From Galbibacter pacificus (GTDB lineage: Bacteria > Bacteroidota > Bacteroidia > Flavobacteriales > Flavobacteriaceae), in NCBI RefSeq assembly GCF_029603155.1, contig NZ_JAPMUA010000001.1:1028587-1092586 (forward strand): a stretch of 64,000 nucleotides of DNA. The letters are read 5' to 3'. Numbering within the stretch: the first letter of the stretch is position 1; each line of letters opens with the position of its first letter. The position numbers were made by a program, and so were the translations under genes. The notes beneath the pieces were generated by a model that saw only the letters and a list, made by a program, of their open reading frames with translations, searched no databases and was not told where the DNA came from. This document shows, one piece after another, positions 1 through 9,242 of this stretch.

Positions 1-423
1 GGGTTTCTCCACATATACGTGTTTATCGCCCTTCAAGGCCAGAATAGAGCCGGGGGTGTGCCAATGGTCTGGGGTTGCATTAACTAGGATATCTACCTTT
101 TTATCGTCTATAACCTTTCTAATATCGTTTTCCAGTTTTGGGGTATAATCAATCAATTTGGAGAAATTTTCCTTGGCCTTAAGTCTTTGGCTTTCCATAA
201 CATCGCACAAATACATAAGGTTTACATTGCTTTTTTTTCTTGCAATGGGCTGGTAATATGCACCCAAACGGCGGCCCAAGCCGGCAATGGCCACATTTAA
301 ACGGTCGTTGGAACCAATAATCCTTCGGTAACTGCTTGCGGGCATCCCCATTACAGAGCTGCCCACGGCAAGGGCGGTACTGCTTAATACGGTGTTTTTT
401 ATAAAGTTGCGTCTAGTTGTCAT
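1..423 (-). CDS. Gfo/Idh/MocA family oxidoreductase, N-terminal part (truncated by window edge)
   Basis: Reading from the ATG at 423 down to base 1 gives 141 open codons that run off the window. The N terminus MTTRRNFIKNTVLSSTALAV is a twin-arginine export signal, so the enzyme should act in the periplasm with its cofactor already bound. A beta strand and glycine-rich loop (VAIAGLGRRLG) follow at about residue 45, as in NAD(P)-binding Rossmann folds. The visible part ends on VYVEKP, the EKP motif whose lysine is catalytic in this family. The start lies 4 nt after the stop of the DUF1080 gene, so the two are probably co-transcribed. In this family, exported members next to DUF1080 proteins are linked to oxidation of sugars at C3; that role here is inference. 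Confidence 0.9.
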   Translation of the reverse strand, partial: MTTRRNFIKNTVLSSTALAVGSSVMGMPASSYRRIIGSNDRLNVAIAGLGRRLGAYYQPIARKKSNVNLMYLCDVMESQRLKAKENFSKLIDYTPKLENDIRKVIDDKKVDILVNATPDHWHTPGSILALKGDKHVYVEKP

Positions 424-427
424 GATT

Positions 428-1807
428 TTATAAAGTTTTTATTTTGATGTTTTTATAAGATACTCTGTTTCCGTGGTCTTGTAATAGGATGCTTCCTTTT
501 TCCAGTTCCCCGAAGTTTGGCCATTTTTTGTATTTACTTTCTGAAACGAGTTTACGGAATTCATCGCTTCCCCTTTCGTATTCCAAAACCTTCATTCCGT
601 TTAGCCAGTGTTCCACATGATTGTCTTTTGAAACAATTCTAGCGGTATTCCACTCCCCGATAGGATGAATTGGTTTTTTAGGGTTGGCTTGAATTAGGTC
701 GTATAAAGAAGCAACGGTCCTACTCCCGTCGTGGTTCCCTAGTTTTGCATCCGGGTGATTGTCGTCGTCAAGGATTTGATACTCCAAGCCTATGGAAGAG
801 CCCGGGCCTTTGTTTATTTCGGTATCAACATAATATTTAATGCCGCTATTGGCCCCTTTAGTAAGTTTAAAATCTACTTTCAGCTCAAAATTGGCGTATG
901 GCTTTTTGGTAACAATATCGCCACCGGCAGCCGATTCCTTTCCTTCACTTTCCAAAACGGTTAAAATACCATTTTCTATTACCCAACCTTTATCTGGGAA
1001 TTCATCGAGTCTGGCACCTCTCCATCCGTTGGTGGTTTTACCATCCCAAAGCATTTTCCAGCCGTTTTTCTTTTCGTCTATGGTTAAGTTGTTTTTGGTA
1101 ACAACCGGGGGAACTGGGGTTTTTGTGCTGTATTTGCTTAAACTATCGGTAAGTATATTTATGTTTTTCCATATAATTTCTGTTCCCTCTTTGGCATCTT
1201 TGCCAATTGCATGTACTTGCAGGGCTATAAACCCAGTATGTGTTTTGTCGTCTACGAGATGTGCAGCGGGTACACCATTGATCCATGTTTTTATGGTATC
1301 TCCAATGGCTTCAATTCTATAATGGTTCCAATCTCCTTGTTTAAATGCTTGCTGCGCCTGTTTATCGTCTGTTAGCGGGAAAAGCCACCCACGTCTTCCT
1401 TCATCATAAATACCGGCGCTCCAGGCCCTGTCGGAAGGGTCTATTTCAATTTGGTAACCATGTACGCGCCCATTTTGGTATTGGGGAATGCTGTTACTTC
1501 GGATTTGAATACCGGAATTCATCGTAGAATCTACCTTATAATCAAGTTCCATAATAAAATCGTCGTACATCTTATCGGTTGTCATGAATGAGTTTGGCGT
1601 ATCGTGAACGGTACTTCCTATAACCATTTCGTTTTCTACCCGATATTTTGCTTTTCCGCCTTTTTGCGTCCATCCGTTTAAGTCTTTACCGTTAAAAAGC
1701 GGTGTCCAAGGGGTATTGTCTTTTGGACCTTCCTGGCAACCCGATAAACTAACGGTAAGGCCTAATGCTAAGGCATAGAGTTTGTAATTTTTGATTCTTG
1801 ATTTCAT
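428..1807 (-). CDS. Lipoprotein with two tandem DUF1080 (3-keto-disaccharide hydrolase-type) domains
   Basis: The 459-residue protein begins with a lipoprotein signal (LTVSLSGC, lipidated Cys24). Two related concanavalin-like domains follow, at about residues 33-219 (opening WTPLFNGKDLNGW) and 250-459 (opening WKMLWDGKTTNGW). Each has the paired tryptophans and a late NG loop typical of DUF1080 (PF06439). Family members hydrolyse or eliminate 3-keto glycosides made by Gfo/Idh/MocA-type dehydrogenases, and such a gene follows 4 nt downstream. Most family members carry one domain, so the duplication is notable. A hairpin lies between this gene and the upstream susD and may lower its expression relative to the transporter. 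Family assignment is firm; the substrate is unknown. Confidence 0.9.
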   Translation of the reverse strand: MKSRIKNYKLYALALGLTVSLSGCQEGPKDNTPWTPLFNGKDLNGWTQKGGKAKYRVENEMVIGSTVHDTPNSFMTTDKMYDDFIMELDYKVDSTMNSGIQIRSNSIPQYQNGRVHGYQIEIDPSDRAWSAGIYDEGRRGWLFPLTDDKQAQQAFKQGDWNHYRIEAIGDTIKTWINGVPAAHLVDDKTHTGFIALQVHAIGKDAKEGTEIIWKNINILTDSLSKYSTKTPVPPVVTKNNLTIDEKKNGWKMLWDGKTTNGWRGARLDEFPDKGWVIENGILTVLESEGKESAAGGDIVTKKPYANFELKVDFKLTKGANSGIKYYVDTEINKGPGSSIGLEYQILDDDNHPDAKLGNHDGSRTVASLYDLIQANPKKPIHPIGEWNTARIVSKDNHVEHWLNGMKVLEYERGSDEFRKLVSESKYKKWPNFGELEKGSILLQDHGNRVSYKNIKIKTL

Positions 1808-1838
1808 GTGTTTGTATTTAGTTGTTTTTTAAGTGGAA

Positions 1839-1897
1839 AAAATGAAACATCCATGAGGGTCTATTTTATTGTGTGTTGAATATGGATGTTTCATTTT
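1839..1897 (-). terminator. 16-bp stem-loop between susD and the DUF1080 gene
   Basis: Bases 1839-1854 and 1882-1897 form a perfect 16-bp inverted repeat with a 27-nt loop. On the minus strand the second arm runs into TTTTTT. It fits an intrinsic terminator or partial terminator after susD. Confidence 0.65.
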
Positions 1898-1920
1898 AAT
1901 ATATTTTTTTTGAATATTCA

Positions 1921-3528
1921 TTAATATCCCGGGTTTTGTGGAAACTCGTTTGAGGTCCTATCTATTTGGGTTAAGGGGATAGGCCTCAAATTATGATAAT
2001 CTTGAATGAAGGAAGCCGCTTGCGGGTTGTATAGTTTTACACGTTCCACCAACTTTCCGGTACGTACAAGGTCGAACCACCTTTTTCCTTCCTGAGCCAG
2101 CTCTTTGGCTCTTTCTTCAAGAATTACATCAATATCAACAGCATCAATGGTTGGAAGCTCGGCAACATTATCTACACCATAAGCCCTTTTTCTTACTTCA
2201 TTGAGGTAAAAAAGCGCTTTTGTTTGATCGGGGCTTGACTTTAAAGCATTTGCTTCTGATGCGATCAAGTAAATTTCGGCCAAGCGGTAGGCAATAAAAT
2301 CCCTTCCACCAGATTCTTCGTTGGTAGAAGCCCTATTGGGCTGCAACCATTTTTTACTGGACGGATATATTTTCTCGGTATATTCATCTTGGTTATAAAT
2401 ACTTTCCCCATATGGCTTGGCATCTTTTTCGGTCTGTGAAAAAGGAACACGTGGCAGGTAAACGGCAGTATCGCCCACTTCGACACCAGGTGGTGCAGAA
2501 TCCGGGTTATTTGCATAATATACCGTTACAAAAGTGCCATCGTACCTTTGATCTTCCATATCGTATAAATTTAATAAATAATTTGTAGGTCTAAACCTTT
2601 TCCACGGTCTTCCGTTTACAACATCCCTTTTCATGCCCGGTAATTTGTCATATTCCATTAAAAAGAAAAGGTGCGCCGGGTTCCCGCCATTATCGTATTC
2701 CAGTTCGTCTGCAAATTGCGTAGACCATATTACCTCGCTGTTTTGTTCGTTTTCAAGCTCCCATAATTCGGCATAAGAGCCTACCAGTGAAAATGGGCCA
2801 TTGTCTATAATGTCCTCGGCATAGGTAGCTGCCATATCGTAATTTTTACGGGTAAGGTACAGGTCTGCCAAGGTTGCCTTAGCGGCCCAAGACGTGGCTC
2901 TTCCAAAATCGTCCTGAACCCCCGGTAAATTATCTTCTGCAAATTGCAAATCTTCTATAATTTTCGGGTACAATTCTTCCAGGGCCATTCTGTGCGCCTC
3001 GGTTTCGGCTGTTGTTGTTTCTTCATTGGTATAATGTACGGGTCCCCATATACGTACCAGCCAATAATAGTAATAAGCCCTTAAAAATCGTGCTTCGGCT
3101 ACAACTTCCGTTACTTTTTGAGGATTGTTGGGAATTGCTTCTTGGGCCCGGCCAATAACTGTATTGGCGGTATTGATGCCTTTGTAAAATTCGTCCCAGG
3201 ATTCCCGTACAATCTGCGAACTCGCATTGAGGTCGGAATCATATGTATTGAAATATTTAAAACCACCATCCGAACCGTTGGTATAGGTATCGGTACCAAA
3301 GGCAATAAGGGTCCATCCGGTTTCTTTGTTTGTACCGTCCCGAACGGTATTGCTGTTCCCTATGAATACGCCCAGCGAGGCATAGGCTCCGTTCAGGGCA
3401 AAGTCGATTCCTTCTTCATCAATAAAAACGCCATCGGCCGTAAGGTCCCCGGTAAGTTCTTCATCTAAAATATCACTACAGGAGATTAGTGACAATAATG
3501 CGAATATGTATATTATGTTTTTCTTCAT
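1921..3528 (-). CDS. SusD/RagB-type outer-membrane nutrient-binding lipoprotein
   Basis: This is the surface lipoprotein that caps a SusC channel and captures the glycan. The frame is open from a TTG at 3549, but I chose the ATG at 3528 because it gives a clean lipoprotein signal, MKKNIIYIFALLSLISC (Cys17), after an A-rich AAAGAAAAAG stretch. The 535-residue length is usual for the family. A TPR-like N-terminal half (for example ARFLRAYYYYWLVRIWG) and the closing RPIPLTQID ... NPGY signature are both present. It follows the susC gene closely, so the pair should be one transcript. The carbohydrate bound is not predictable from sequence alone. Confidence 0.95.
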   Translation of the reverse strand: MKKNIIYIFALLSLISCSDILDEELTGDLTADGVFIDEEGIDFALNGAYASLGVFIGNSNTVRDGTNKETGWTLIAFGTDTYTNGSDGGFKYFNTYDSDLNASSQIVRESWDEFYKGINTANTVIGRAQEAIPNNPQKVTEVVAEARFLRAYYYYWLVRIWGPVHYTNEETTTAETEAHRMALEELYPKIIEDLQFAEDNLPGVQDDFGRATSWAAKATLADLYLTRKNYDMAATYAEDIIDNGPFSLVGSYAELWELENEQNSEVIWSTQFADELEYDNGGNPAHLFFLMEYDKLPGMKRDVVNGRPWKRFRPTNYLLNLYDMEDQRYDGTFVTVYYANNPDSAPPGVEVGDTAVYLPRVPFSQTEKDAKPYGESIYNQDEYTEKIYPSSKKWLQPNRASTNEESGGRDFIAYRLAEIYLIASEANALKSSPDQTKALFYLNEVRKRAYGVDNVAELPTIDAVDIDVILEERAKELAQEGKRWFDLVRTGKLVERVKLYNPQAASFIQDYHNLRPIPLTQIDRTSNEFPQNPGY

Positions 3529-3549
3529 GACTTTTTCTTTAAGATTCAA

Positions 3550-6500
3550 TTAAAAGGCTACGTTTAGCCCAAATAAAATGGTTCTTGGCGAAGCAATAAA
3601 GTCGTCTCCACTACCAAGTTCGGGATCAAAACCTTTTAAATCGGTTTTTGTAAACAAGAAAGGATTTTGAGCAGATGCATAGAACCGCAATCTATCCAAT
3701 CCCAGAATTTTATTTACATTTTGATTAACAGTGTACCCCAGCGTAATATTACGTACACGCACAAACGATGCATCCACATAACTTAGAACACCGTTGTCCA
3801 GAGGCCTTTCCCTGTTTATGTTAGGCCGTGGATATTCGTTGCTCGGGTTTTCGGGCGACCAGTAATTTAGGTCCAGATCGTTGTTACGTCCAAAAATGGT
3901 TACGTTTTCTAATGCGCGGGATCGGGTTAAATGCCCTTGACGTGTATAAAGCGATACCACAAAATCAAAACCGGCATACTCCATTTTACTGGTAAAACCA
4001 CCAATCCACTTGGGATCTAGCTGCCCCAAAATTTTTCGGTCATCATCATTTAATGCGCCATCGTTGTTTAGATCGGCCAGTTTAATATCTCCCGGTCTTC
4101 TTCCGTAGCTATTGGCGGCATCATTTTCGTTAAGTTGCCAAATTCCGTCAAAAACCCGGTCGTAATAAACGCTTAGGGGCTGCCCAATAAACCAACCGTT
4201 TCCAACATCGTCTGTTTCGCTGTCCAAAAGCTTCACGATTTCACTTTTGTTGGCAGAAAAATTAAAATCGGTGGTCCACCTAAACTTATCTGTTTCAATA
4301 TTAACCGTACTTAAAGTTAATTCGATTCCAGAGTTTTTGGTTTCCCCAACGTTTTGAAGAATAGAAGAATAGCCAGAAGTAGCAGGCAATACCCTATTTA
4401 GCAGCAAATCGGTTGTTTTTCCGGTATAGAAATCGATACTTCCCGCAATTCTGTTTTTGGCAAATGCATAATCCAGCCCGATATCGAAAGTTGTAGTGGT
4501 TTCCCATTTTAAATCTGGGTTGGCAATATCTTCTGGCTGAAAACCATAGGCGGGGTTTCCGCCAAACGAATTTTCGAACCTTTTAATGCTCCCGAAAGTA
4601 GAGTAGGGGGCAATGGGATTACGCCCAACTTGACCGTATCCCGTTCTAAGCTTAAGGTCGCTTAAAACAGATTGGTTTTTAAGGAAATCTTCTTGAATGA
4701 TCCTCCATGCAAAGGAAGCAGAAGGGAAGAAGCCCCATTTTTTTCCTTTGGAGAGTTTAGAAGAACCGTCATACCGGCCGGTAAGGGTAAGTAAATATTT
4801 ATTTTTATAACCATAATTAACACGCCCCATATAAGAAACCCATCCTTCGGTTTCCAAGGAACTGTCACGGTTGTCTACTTGAGAGGCATCGCTTAAATTA
4901 TTGAAAGTCTGACTGTCGTTTGCAAGTCCTGAAACCTGAAGGTATAAGCGGTCCCTTTTAGTTTCCTGAAAACTGTATAGGAAAGTGGCATCAACCGAGT
5001 GGTCCTGCCCGAAGACTTTGGTATAATTTAAAATGTTCTCGATGGTATAGGCCGTATTGACCCTGGTTTCTTTTGATGCTTGAGATAACCCGCCCGTGCG
5101 GCTCTGAGACATAGAAGCCCTAAAATCGTTATATGTAACGGACTCAAATTGCGGTTGAACGTTTAAAGTATATTTTAGCCCATCTAAAATTTGATAACTC
5201 GCAAAAATATTGGCAAAATACCGGTAGCTAATATCTTCATCGATATAATTTCCCGGGGTTTCATTGCTAAGCGGGTTCCAATTTAACCCATCGGCCAATG
5301 GATCGAGCGTAGCTACGCCATCTTCGTCAAAGGGAGTAACCAATGGTGGCTGGTTCATTAAACTGGCCAAAGGGTTGAAATTGTTTTTTTTAGAAAAATT
5401 GGCCTGTTGCGATAGCCCTACTTTAAGTTTGTCGGTAGCGTTAATATCGAGGTTTGTCCTGAAAGTATACCTTTCATAATCGGCTAAATTGTATACTCCA
5501 TCCTGATCGAAATAACTAAGCGAAAGATTGTACCTTATTTTTTCTGAACCCCCTGAAACGCCGAGCTGATAATTGATTTGTTGCCCAGAACGTGTGCCGA
5601 GGTCGATAAAATCGGTATCCACTCCATTTTGGTAGGCTTCCAATTGAAGCGGTTCCAGCGAACTTTGCACCGATGGCAATGGCAAGGTACCGGGAACAAG
5701 CCCCTGTTCTTCTTCTTGTCCGGCCCTTCTGGCTTCACGTCTAAGGTTTACGTAACCATCTGCATCGAGTAACTGGTAATTTTCAGGTACTTCGGCAAAG
5801 CCATAATACGTATCGAAGGTAAATTTGGCTTTTCCGGCCTGTCCTCTTTTTGTGGTAACTAAAATAACGCCATTCGCGCCTCTTGCACCATAAATTGCGG
5901 TTGAAGAAGCATCCTTTAAAACTTCTACGGAAGCGATATCGGCAGAATTGATGTCGTTCAGGCTTCCTTCCATGGGAATCCCATCCACGACGATCAAGGG
6001 TTCGTTTGAAAAGTTAAGCGAACTCCTTCCCCTAATAAGCAAACTAGGCGATGTACCTGGCGATGCACTGGTTACACCCACATCCAATCCGGCCACTTTA
6101 CCTGCCATGGCGTTAAAAGCGTTCCCTTCTTTTGTAGAGTTGATATCGTCTCCGGAGATAGAAGAAATGGCCCCTGTAACATCGGTTTTCTTTTGAGTTC
6201 CATAACCTATTACAACCACTTCGTCCAGTGCGGCGGCATCGGTTTCCAGAGTGATGCTTACATTGCTTTGCCCGTTGAGCGGAACCTCTTTGGTAGAAAA
6301 ACCAACAAAAGATACTGCCAGCGTAGCATTTTGGCTGGATACGGGTAATTGAAACTTACCGTCGAAATCTGTTTGAGTTCCGTTTTGAGTTCCTTTTTCT
6401 ATAATCGTGGCGCCCGGGAGGGGGAAACCTTCAGCGTCCAAAACCGTACCCGTAACTGTAGTTTCCTGAGGCTGTTGGACAATGTTTTTTGCATGCAACG

Positions 6501-6603
6501 GGTTTATAATCCCGATGCATAAGGTAAAAAGCAGCAAAAATAAATTTTGATACCTACAAATGGATGCAGACATCCAAAATACAGGTTTTTTAAAGTGTTT
6601 CAT
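3550..6603 (-). CDS. SusC/RagA-type TonB-dependent outer-membrane transporter
   Basis: The 1017-residue protein has a signal peptide, a carboxypeptidase-regulatory-like domain at about residues 48-135 (VTGTVLDAEGFPLPGATI), a TonB-box-like DEVVVIGYG near residue 130, a plug domain with the family hallmark ISSISGDDI, and a long beta-barrel ending in LFGLNVAF, a terminal aromatic as expected for BAM insertion. It imports large sugars across the outer membrane with energy from TonB. The partner SusD follows immediately. The upstream region holds an 18-bp palindrome that probably binds the LacI-family regulator encoded next to it. No FecR/anti-sigma pair is present, so control is likely through that repressor. 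Confidence 0.96.
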   Translation of the reverse strand: MKHFKKPVFWMSASICRYQNLFLLLFTLCIGIINPLHAKNIVQQPQETTVTGTVLDAEGFPLPGATIIEKGTQNGTQTDFDGKFQLPVSSQNATLAVSFVGFSTKEVPLNGQSNVSITLETDAAALDEVVVIGYGTQKKTDVTGAISSISGDDINSTKEGNAFNAMAGKVAGLDVGVTSASPGTSPSLLIRGRSSLNFSNEPLIVVDGIPMEGSLNDINSADIASVEVLKDASSTAIYGARGANGVILVTTKRGQAGKAKFTFDTYYGFAEVPENYQLLDADGYVNLRREARRAGQEEEQGLVPGTLPLPSVQSSLEPLQLEAYQNGVDTDFIDLGTRSGQQINYQLGVSGGSEKIRYNLSLSYFDQDGVYNLADYERYTFRTNLDINATDKLKVGLSQQANFSKKNNFNPLASLMNQPPLVTPFDEDGVATLDPLADGLNWNPLSNETPGNYIDEDISYRYFANIFASYQILDGLKYTLNVQPQFESVTYNDFRASMSQSRTGGLSQASKETRVNTAYTIENILNYTKVFGQDHSVDATFLYSFQETKRDRLYLQVSGLANDSQTFNNLSDASQVDNRDSSLETEGWVSYMGRVNYGYKNKYLLTLTGRYDGSSKLSKGKKWGFFPSASFAWRIIQEDFLKNQSVLSDLKLRTGYGQVGRNPIAPYSTFGSIKRFENSFGGNPAYGFQPEDIANPDLKWETTTTFDIGLDYAFAKNRIAGSIDFYTGKTTDLLLNRVLPATSGYSSILQNVGETKNSGIELTLSTVNIETDKFRWTTDFNFSANKSEIVKLLDSETDDVGNGWFIGQPLSVYYDRVFDGIWQLNENDAANSYGRRPGDIKLADLNNDGALNDDDRKILGQLDPKWIGGFTSKMEYAGFDFVVSLYTRQGHLTRSRALENVTIFGRNNDLDLNYWSPENPSNEYPRPNINRERPLDNGVLSYVDASFVRVRNITLGYTVNQNVNKILGLDRLRFYASAQNPFLFTKTDLKGFDPELGSGDDFIASPRTILFGLNVAF

Positions 6604-6909
6604 AATTTTAAAGTTTTTGTTAGCGGTGTTTATCAGTTTAGAATGTGTACGTACACATTTTTAATAAAAAGTTTATTTCATAAGCGTTTAATTAGTGATT
6701 AATTTAAATTTTCATTGATTTTAAAGCCGAAATTTCGCCCAAGTTAACATTTTTTTTGGATAAAAGTAATTTTGAAGGTTGAAAATAAGGTACGTATAAC
6801 ATTTGGTTACTTTCAAAAGTGAAATAGTTATTTTAATATTTAATCAATAAAAACTATAAATAATTGGTGATTATTCAGGATAAGAGAAACATTCTAGATT
6901 GTTGTTGTG
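6604..6909. other. Regulatory intergenic region between susC and the LacI-type regulator gene
   Basis: This AT-rich stretch of 306 bp has no reading frame worth reporting. It holds the 18-bp palindrome at 6642-6659 and a shorter related word GTACGTAT near 6790. A perfect TAnnTTTG occurs on the plus strand at 6767-6774, but no plus-strand gene follows it. I could not find a perfect TAnnTTTG on the minus strand for susC. Confidence 0.5.
6642..6659. promoter_or_regulatory. 18-bp perfect palindrome, probable LacI-family operator for the susC operon
   Basis: AATGTGTACGTACACATT is a perfect inverted repeat with a central CpG-type ACGT step, as is usual for LacI-family operators. It ends 39 bp before the susC start codon. 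A LacI-family gene lies upstream on the same strand. Binding is inferred. Confidence 0.65.
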
Positions 6910-7965
6910 TTACACGACATCGTCGTTGTAGTACATTAAATTTTCCTGCGTGATAATGTCCAGCGGAAGGTATTTTTTTTGCGGCACCGATTTGCCCAGT
7001 ACCAAATGCTTGTAAAAACTTTCGAGTGCCAAATAGCCTTGGTTTTCGGGCCTTTGACCAATTAAATAGTTGATGACGCCTTTTTTTAGGTACTTTACAT
7101 TGTTTGCAATTAAATCGTTCCCCACTAACTTTATATTGCTCATGGTGTCAAAATTGGCCTCGATGCATTTGGCGACATGGTGAATCATGGAGCTTGGCAC
7201 AAAAATCCCAACGGTATTATTGGTGGGCGTACAGGCTTGCATTAAGTTTTCCTCCCAATTGGCAGTTCCTAAATGTATGTTGTTTTCTATCAGGGTAATG
7301 TTGGCAATAAAATTACTGTTATAAATGTAGTCCTTAAAGCCCTCAATACGCTGTTGAAGCGTTTTGTTGTGGTTTTCGTTATTTTTTATGGATATGATCG
7401 AAATGGTGCCTTGTGAATTTATTTCAGAACATAATAGTTTGGCCGCTAGTTTCCCGCTTTGAAAGGCATCTTGCCCAATAAAGCTCAATGCCTTGCTGTT
7501 CGGGATGTTCGAGTCGATAAGACTGAAAGGAATCTTGCCCGATTCTAGTTTTTTGGTAAGTTTTACGGCTTCAAAATTAATGACCGGAGCAAGTATAACG
7601 CCGTCTGGTTTTAGTTTTAGAAGTTCGTCGACCTTTTCGTTAAACGAAGGGACAGAATTTTGGTCGAAGTATAATATATTGAGGTTTACCCCAAACTGGC
7701 TCAGGTTTTTTTCTGCCATCTTGATTCCTTTTGACGGCATTTCCCAATATTCCCCTTCAATAAAAGAAGGGACCAGCGCAACAATGGTATACGATTTGTT
7801 TAAAACCAGCCCGCGGGCATAGATATTTGGTTGGTAATTTACTTTCTCGATGATGGCCAATATTTTTTCCTCGGTTTTCTTGGAGACCTTGCCCCGCTTG
7901 TGGATTACACGGTCTACAGTCCCTAATGAAACATTGGCTAATTTGGCTATTTCTTTAATTGTCAA
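6910..7965 (-). CDS. LacI-family transcriptional regulator
   Basis: The first 50 residues (MTIKEIAKLANVSLGTVDRV and the following hinge YQPNIYARGL) are the canonical LacI helix-turn-helix and hinge helix. Residues from about 60 to the end form a periplasmic-binding-protein-like sensor domain (VALVPSFIEGEYWEMPSKGI, GQDAFQSGKLAAKLL). At 351 residues it is of normal length. It sits directly upstream of, and in line with, the susC-susD-DUF1080-Gfo/Idh group, so a sugar or sugar derivative from that pathway is the likely inducer. The effector is not predictable. Confidence 0.95.
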   Translation of the reverse strand: MTIKEIAKLANVSLGTVDRVIHKRGKVSKKTEEKILAIIEKVNYQPNIYARGLVLNKSYTIVALVPSFIEGEYWEMPSKGIKMAEKNLSQFGVNLNILYFDQNSVPSFNEKVDELLKLKPDGVILAPVINFEAVKLTKKLESGKIPFSLIDSNIPNSKALSFIGQDAFQSGKLAAKLLCSEINSQGTISIISIKNNENHNKTLQQRIEGFKDYIYNSNFIANITLIENNIHLGTANWEENLMQACTPTNNTVGIFVPSSMIHHVAKCIEANFDTMSNIKLVGNDLIANNVKYLKKGVINYLIGQRPENQGYLALESFYKHLVLGKSVPQKKYLPLDIITQENLMYYNDDVV

Positions 7966-8053
7966 GTTTTGTGTTCTTTGTTGGTTGAGCGACTAAAATA
8001 GTAAATAAAAAATAAATGAGGTACGTTAACGCTCGCTTGTTGTTTTTGTGTTT

Positions 8054-9235
8054 TTACGTTTTTTTGGCACTGATAACTATTTTTTCATTGTTGAAATTAG
8101 TACAAAAAAACAAATAAATATCCCCACCGTCTTTTATGCCCGTTTTTTTGCGTATCTGTGCAACGCTTTCCGGGAAATTTCTTGTGGTAATATTGGCTTT
8201 GTTGCCTGGCAAAGCTTTCTTCAGTATTTTTTTGTTGTAAGGTAATATTTCTTTTATAATAAAACCCCTGCCCGGAAAATCAATTTTATGGTTGCTTGTA
8301 TATAAATGGGTGTTTGGATGCAGTTTGCTTACGGCAAATTTTTGAGTCAGGATATTAAATGCGCCGCTTTTTAAAACGGCCGCATTGGGCTCGTATAAAT
8401 ATTTTTCGGGTACCGAAAAGGTGGCAATATTGGCGCTTTCTTCCTGCCAGGCAAAATTAAGGCATTGGCTCCCTTCATTCAGCATGTTTACGGTCTTTAT
8501 TTGAATATCCGTACCGGCATTTGGCCCTAATAGCCACAACAGTTCCTTGACTTCGTTATTAACGGCAACAATATGTATTTCTTTAACATGTCTCAAATCT
8601 TCAATGCTCTTGGAAAGATCTATTAAAGGTGAAGTCTTCATTAAAACAAGATTACTTTTCTTGAGTAAAAAGGGAAGGATTTTTAAAATATCCGGCTCGC
8701 AATCATGTAGTAAAAACACTTTATTTTTTGAAGCGTCCCTGCGTGATGGATCTAAAAAAATAACATCAAAGTGTTTTTTGCTTTCCTCTAAAAATGCTAC
8801 TCCGTTTTGATGGATTGCATGGATGTTTTTTGTGTTTAAAATTTTAAAATTGTGCGCTGCAATTTCAGCTAATTCTTTATTTATTTCGCAGTGTATAACC
8901 GTTTCGAATTTTTTAGCAAAATAGTAGGTGTCCACACCAAATCCACCGGTGATGTCAACAAGGGTTTTTCCCTTTATGATTTTTGATTTATATTGTGCTG
9001 TTTCTTCAGACGAAGTTTGTTCTATGTTTAATTTGTTGGGGTAATAAATTTGCTTGCTGTTAAACCAAGTAGGGAGCTTTTTTTTGGTTTTTTTCTTCGC
9101 TTCAATTTGTTGTGCCACTTCTTTTGGCGAAACACCGTCCAAATGTACGCCTTTTAGCAAAAGTGACGAAATGTCAGTGTTCAAATTTTTTGTTATAAAT
9201 AATTGTATACCAGTATTTAATATGTTTTTATTCAA
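8054..9235 (-). CDS. Class I SAM-dependent methyltransferase with THUMP-like C-terminal part
   Basis: The 393-residue protein has a Rossmann methyltransferase core: motif I LVDITGGFGVDTYYFA near residue 92, an acidic CEINKELAEIAAHN strand end, and FDVIFLDPSRRD near residue 158. The C-terminal third (SVPEKYLYEPNAAVLKSGAF and onward) resembles the THUMP-like extension of the Bacteroidetes PG_1098 family. The DPSRRD motif is characteristic of that group as I remember it. The substrate is probably an RNA but is not established here. It lies 7 nt after the AI-2E-type permease gene and is likely co-transcribed with it. Confidence 0.8.
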   Translation of the reverse strand: MNKNILNTGIQLFITKNLNTDISSLLLKGVHLDGVSPKEVAQQIEAKKKTKKKLPTWFNSKQIYYPNKLNIEQTSSEETAQYKSKIIKGKTLVDITGGFGVDTYYFAKKFETVIHCEINKELAEIAAHNFKILNTKNIHAIHQNGVAFLEESKKHFDVIFLDPSRRDASKNKVFLLHDCEPDILKILPFLLKKSNLVLMKTSPLIDLSKSIEDLRHVKEIHIVAVNNEVKELLWLLGPNAGTDIQIKTVNMLNEGSQCLNFAWQEESANIATFSVPEKYLYEPNAAVLKSGAFNILTQKFAVSKLHPNTHLYTSNHKIDFPGRGFIIKEILPYNKKILKKALPGNKANITTRNFPESVAQIRKKTGIKDGGDIYLFFCTNFNNEKIVISAKKT

Positions 9236-9242
9236 AGTTTTA

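Noticed and set aside
840..1322. 160-residue open frame antisense to the DUF1080 gene
   Set aside because: The opposite strand encodes an unmistakable lipoprotein; the frame has a low-complexity hydrophobic composition typical of antisense frames.
6767..6774. TAATTTTG as a promoter
   Set aside because: It matches the -7 consensus on the plus strand but no plus-strand gene lies downstream, only the antisense of the susC/LacI gap and the LacI gene.
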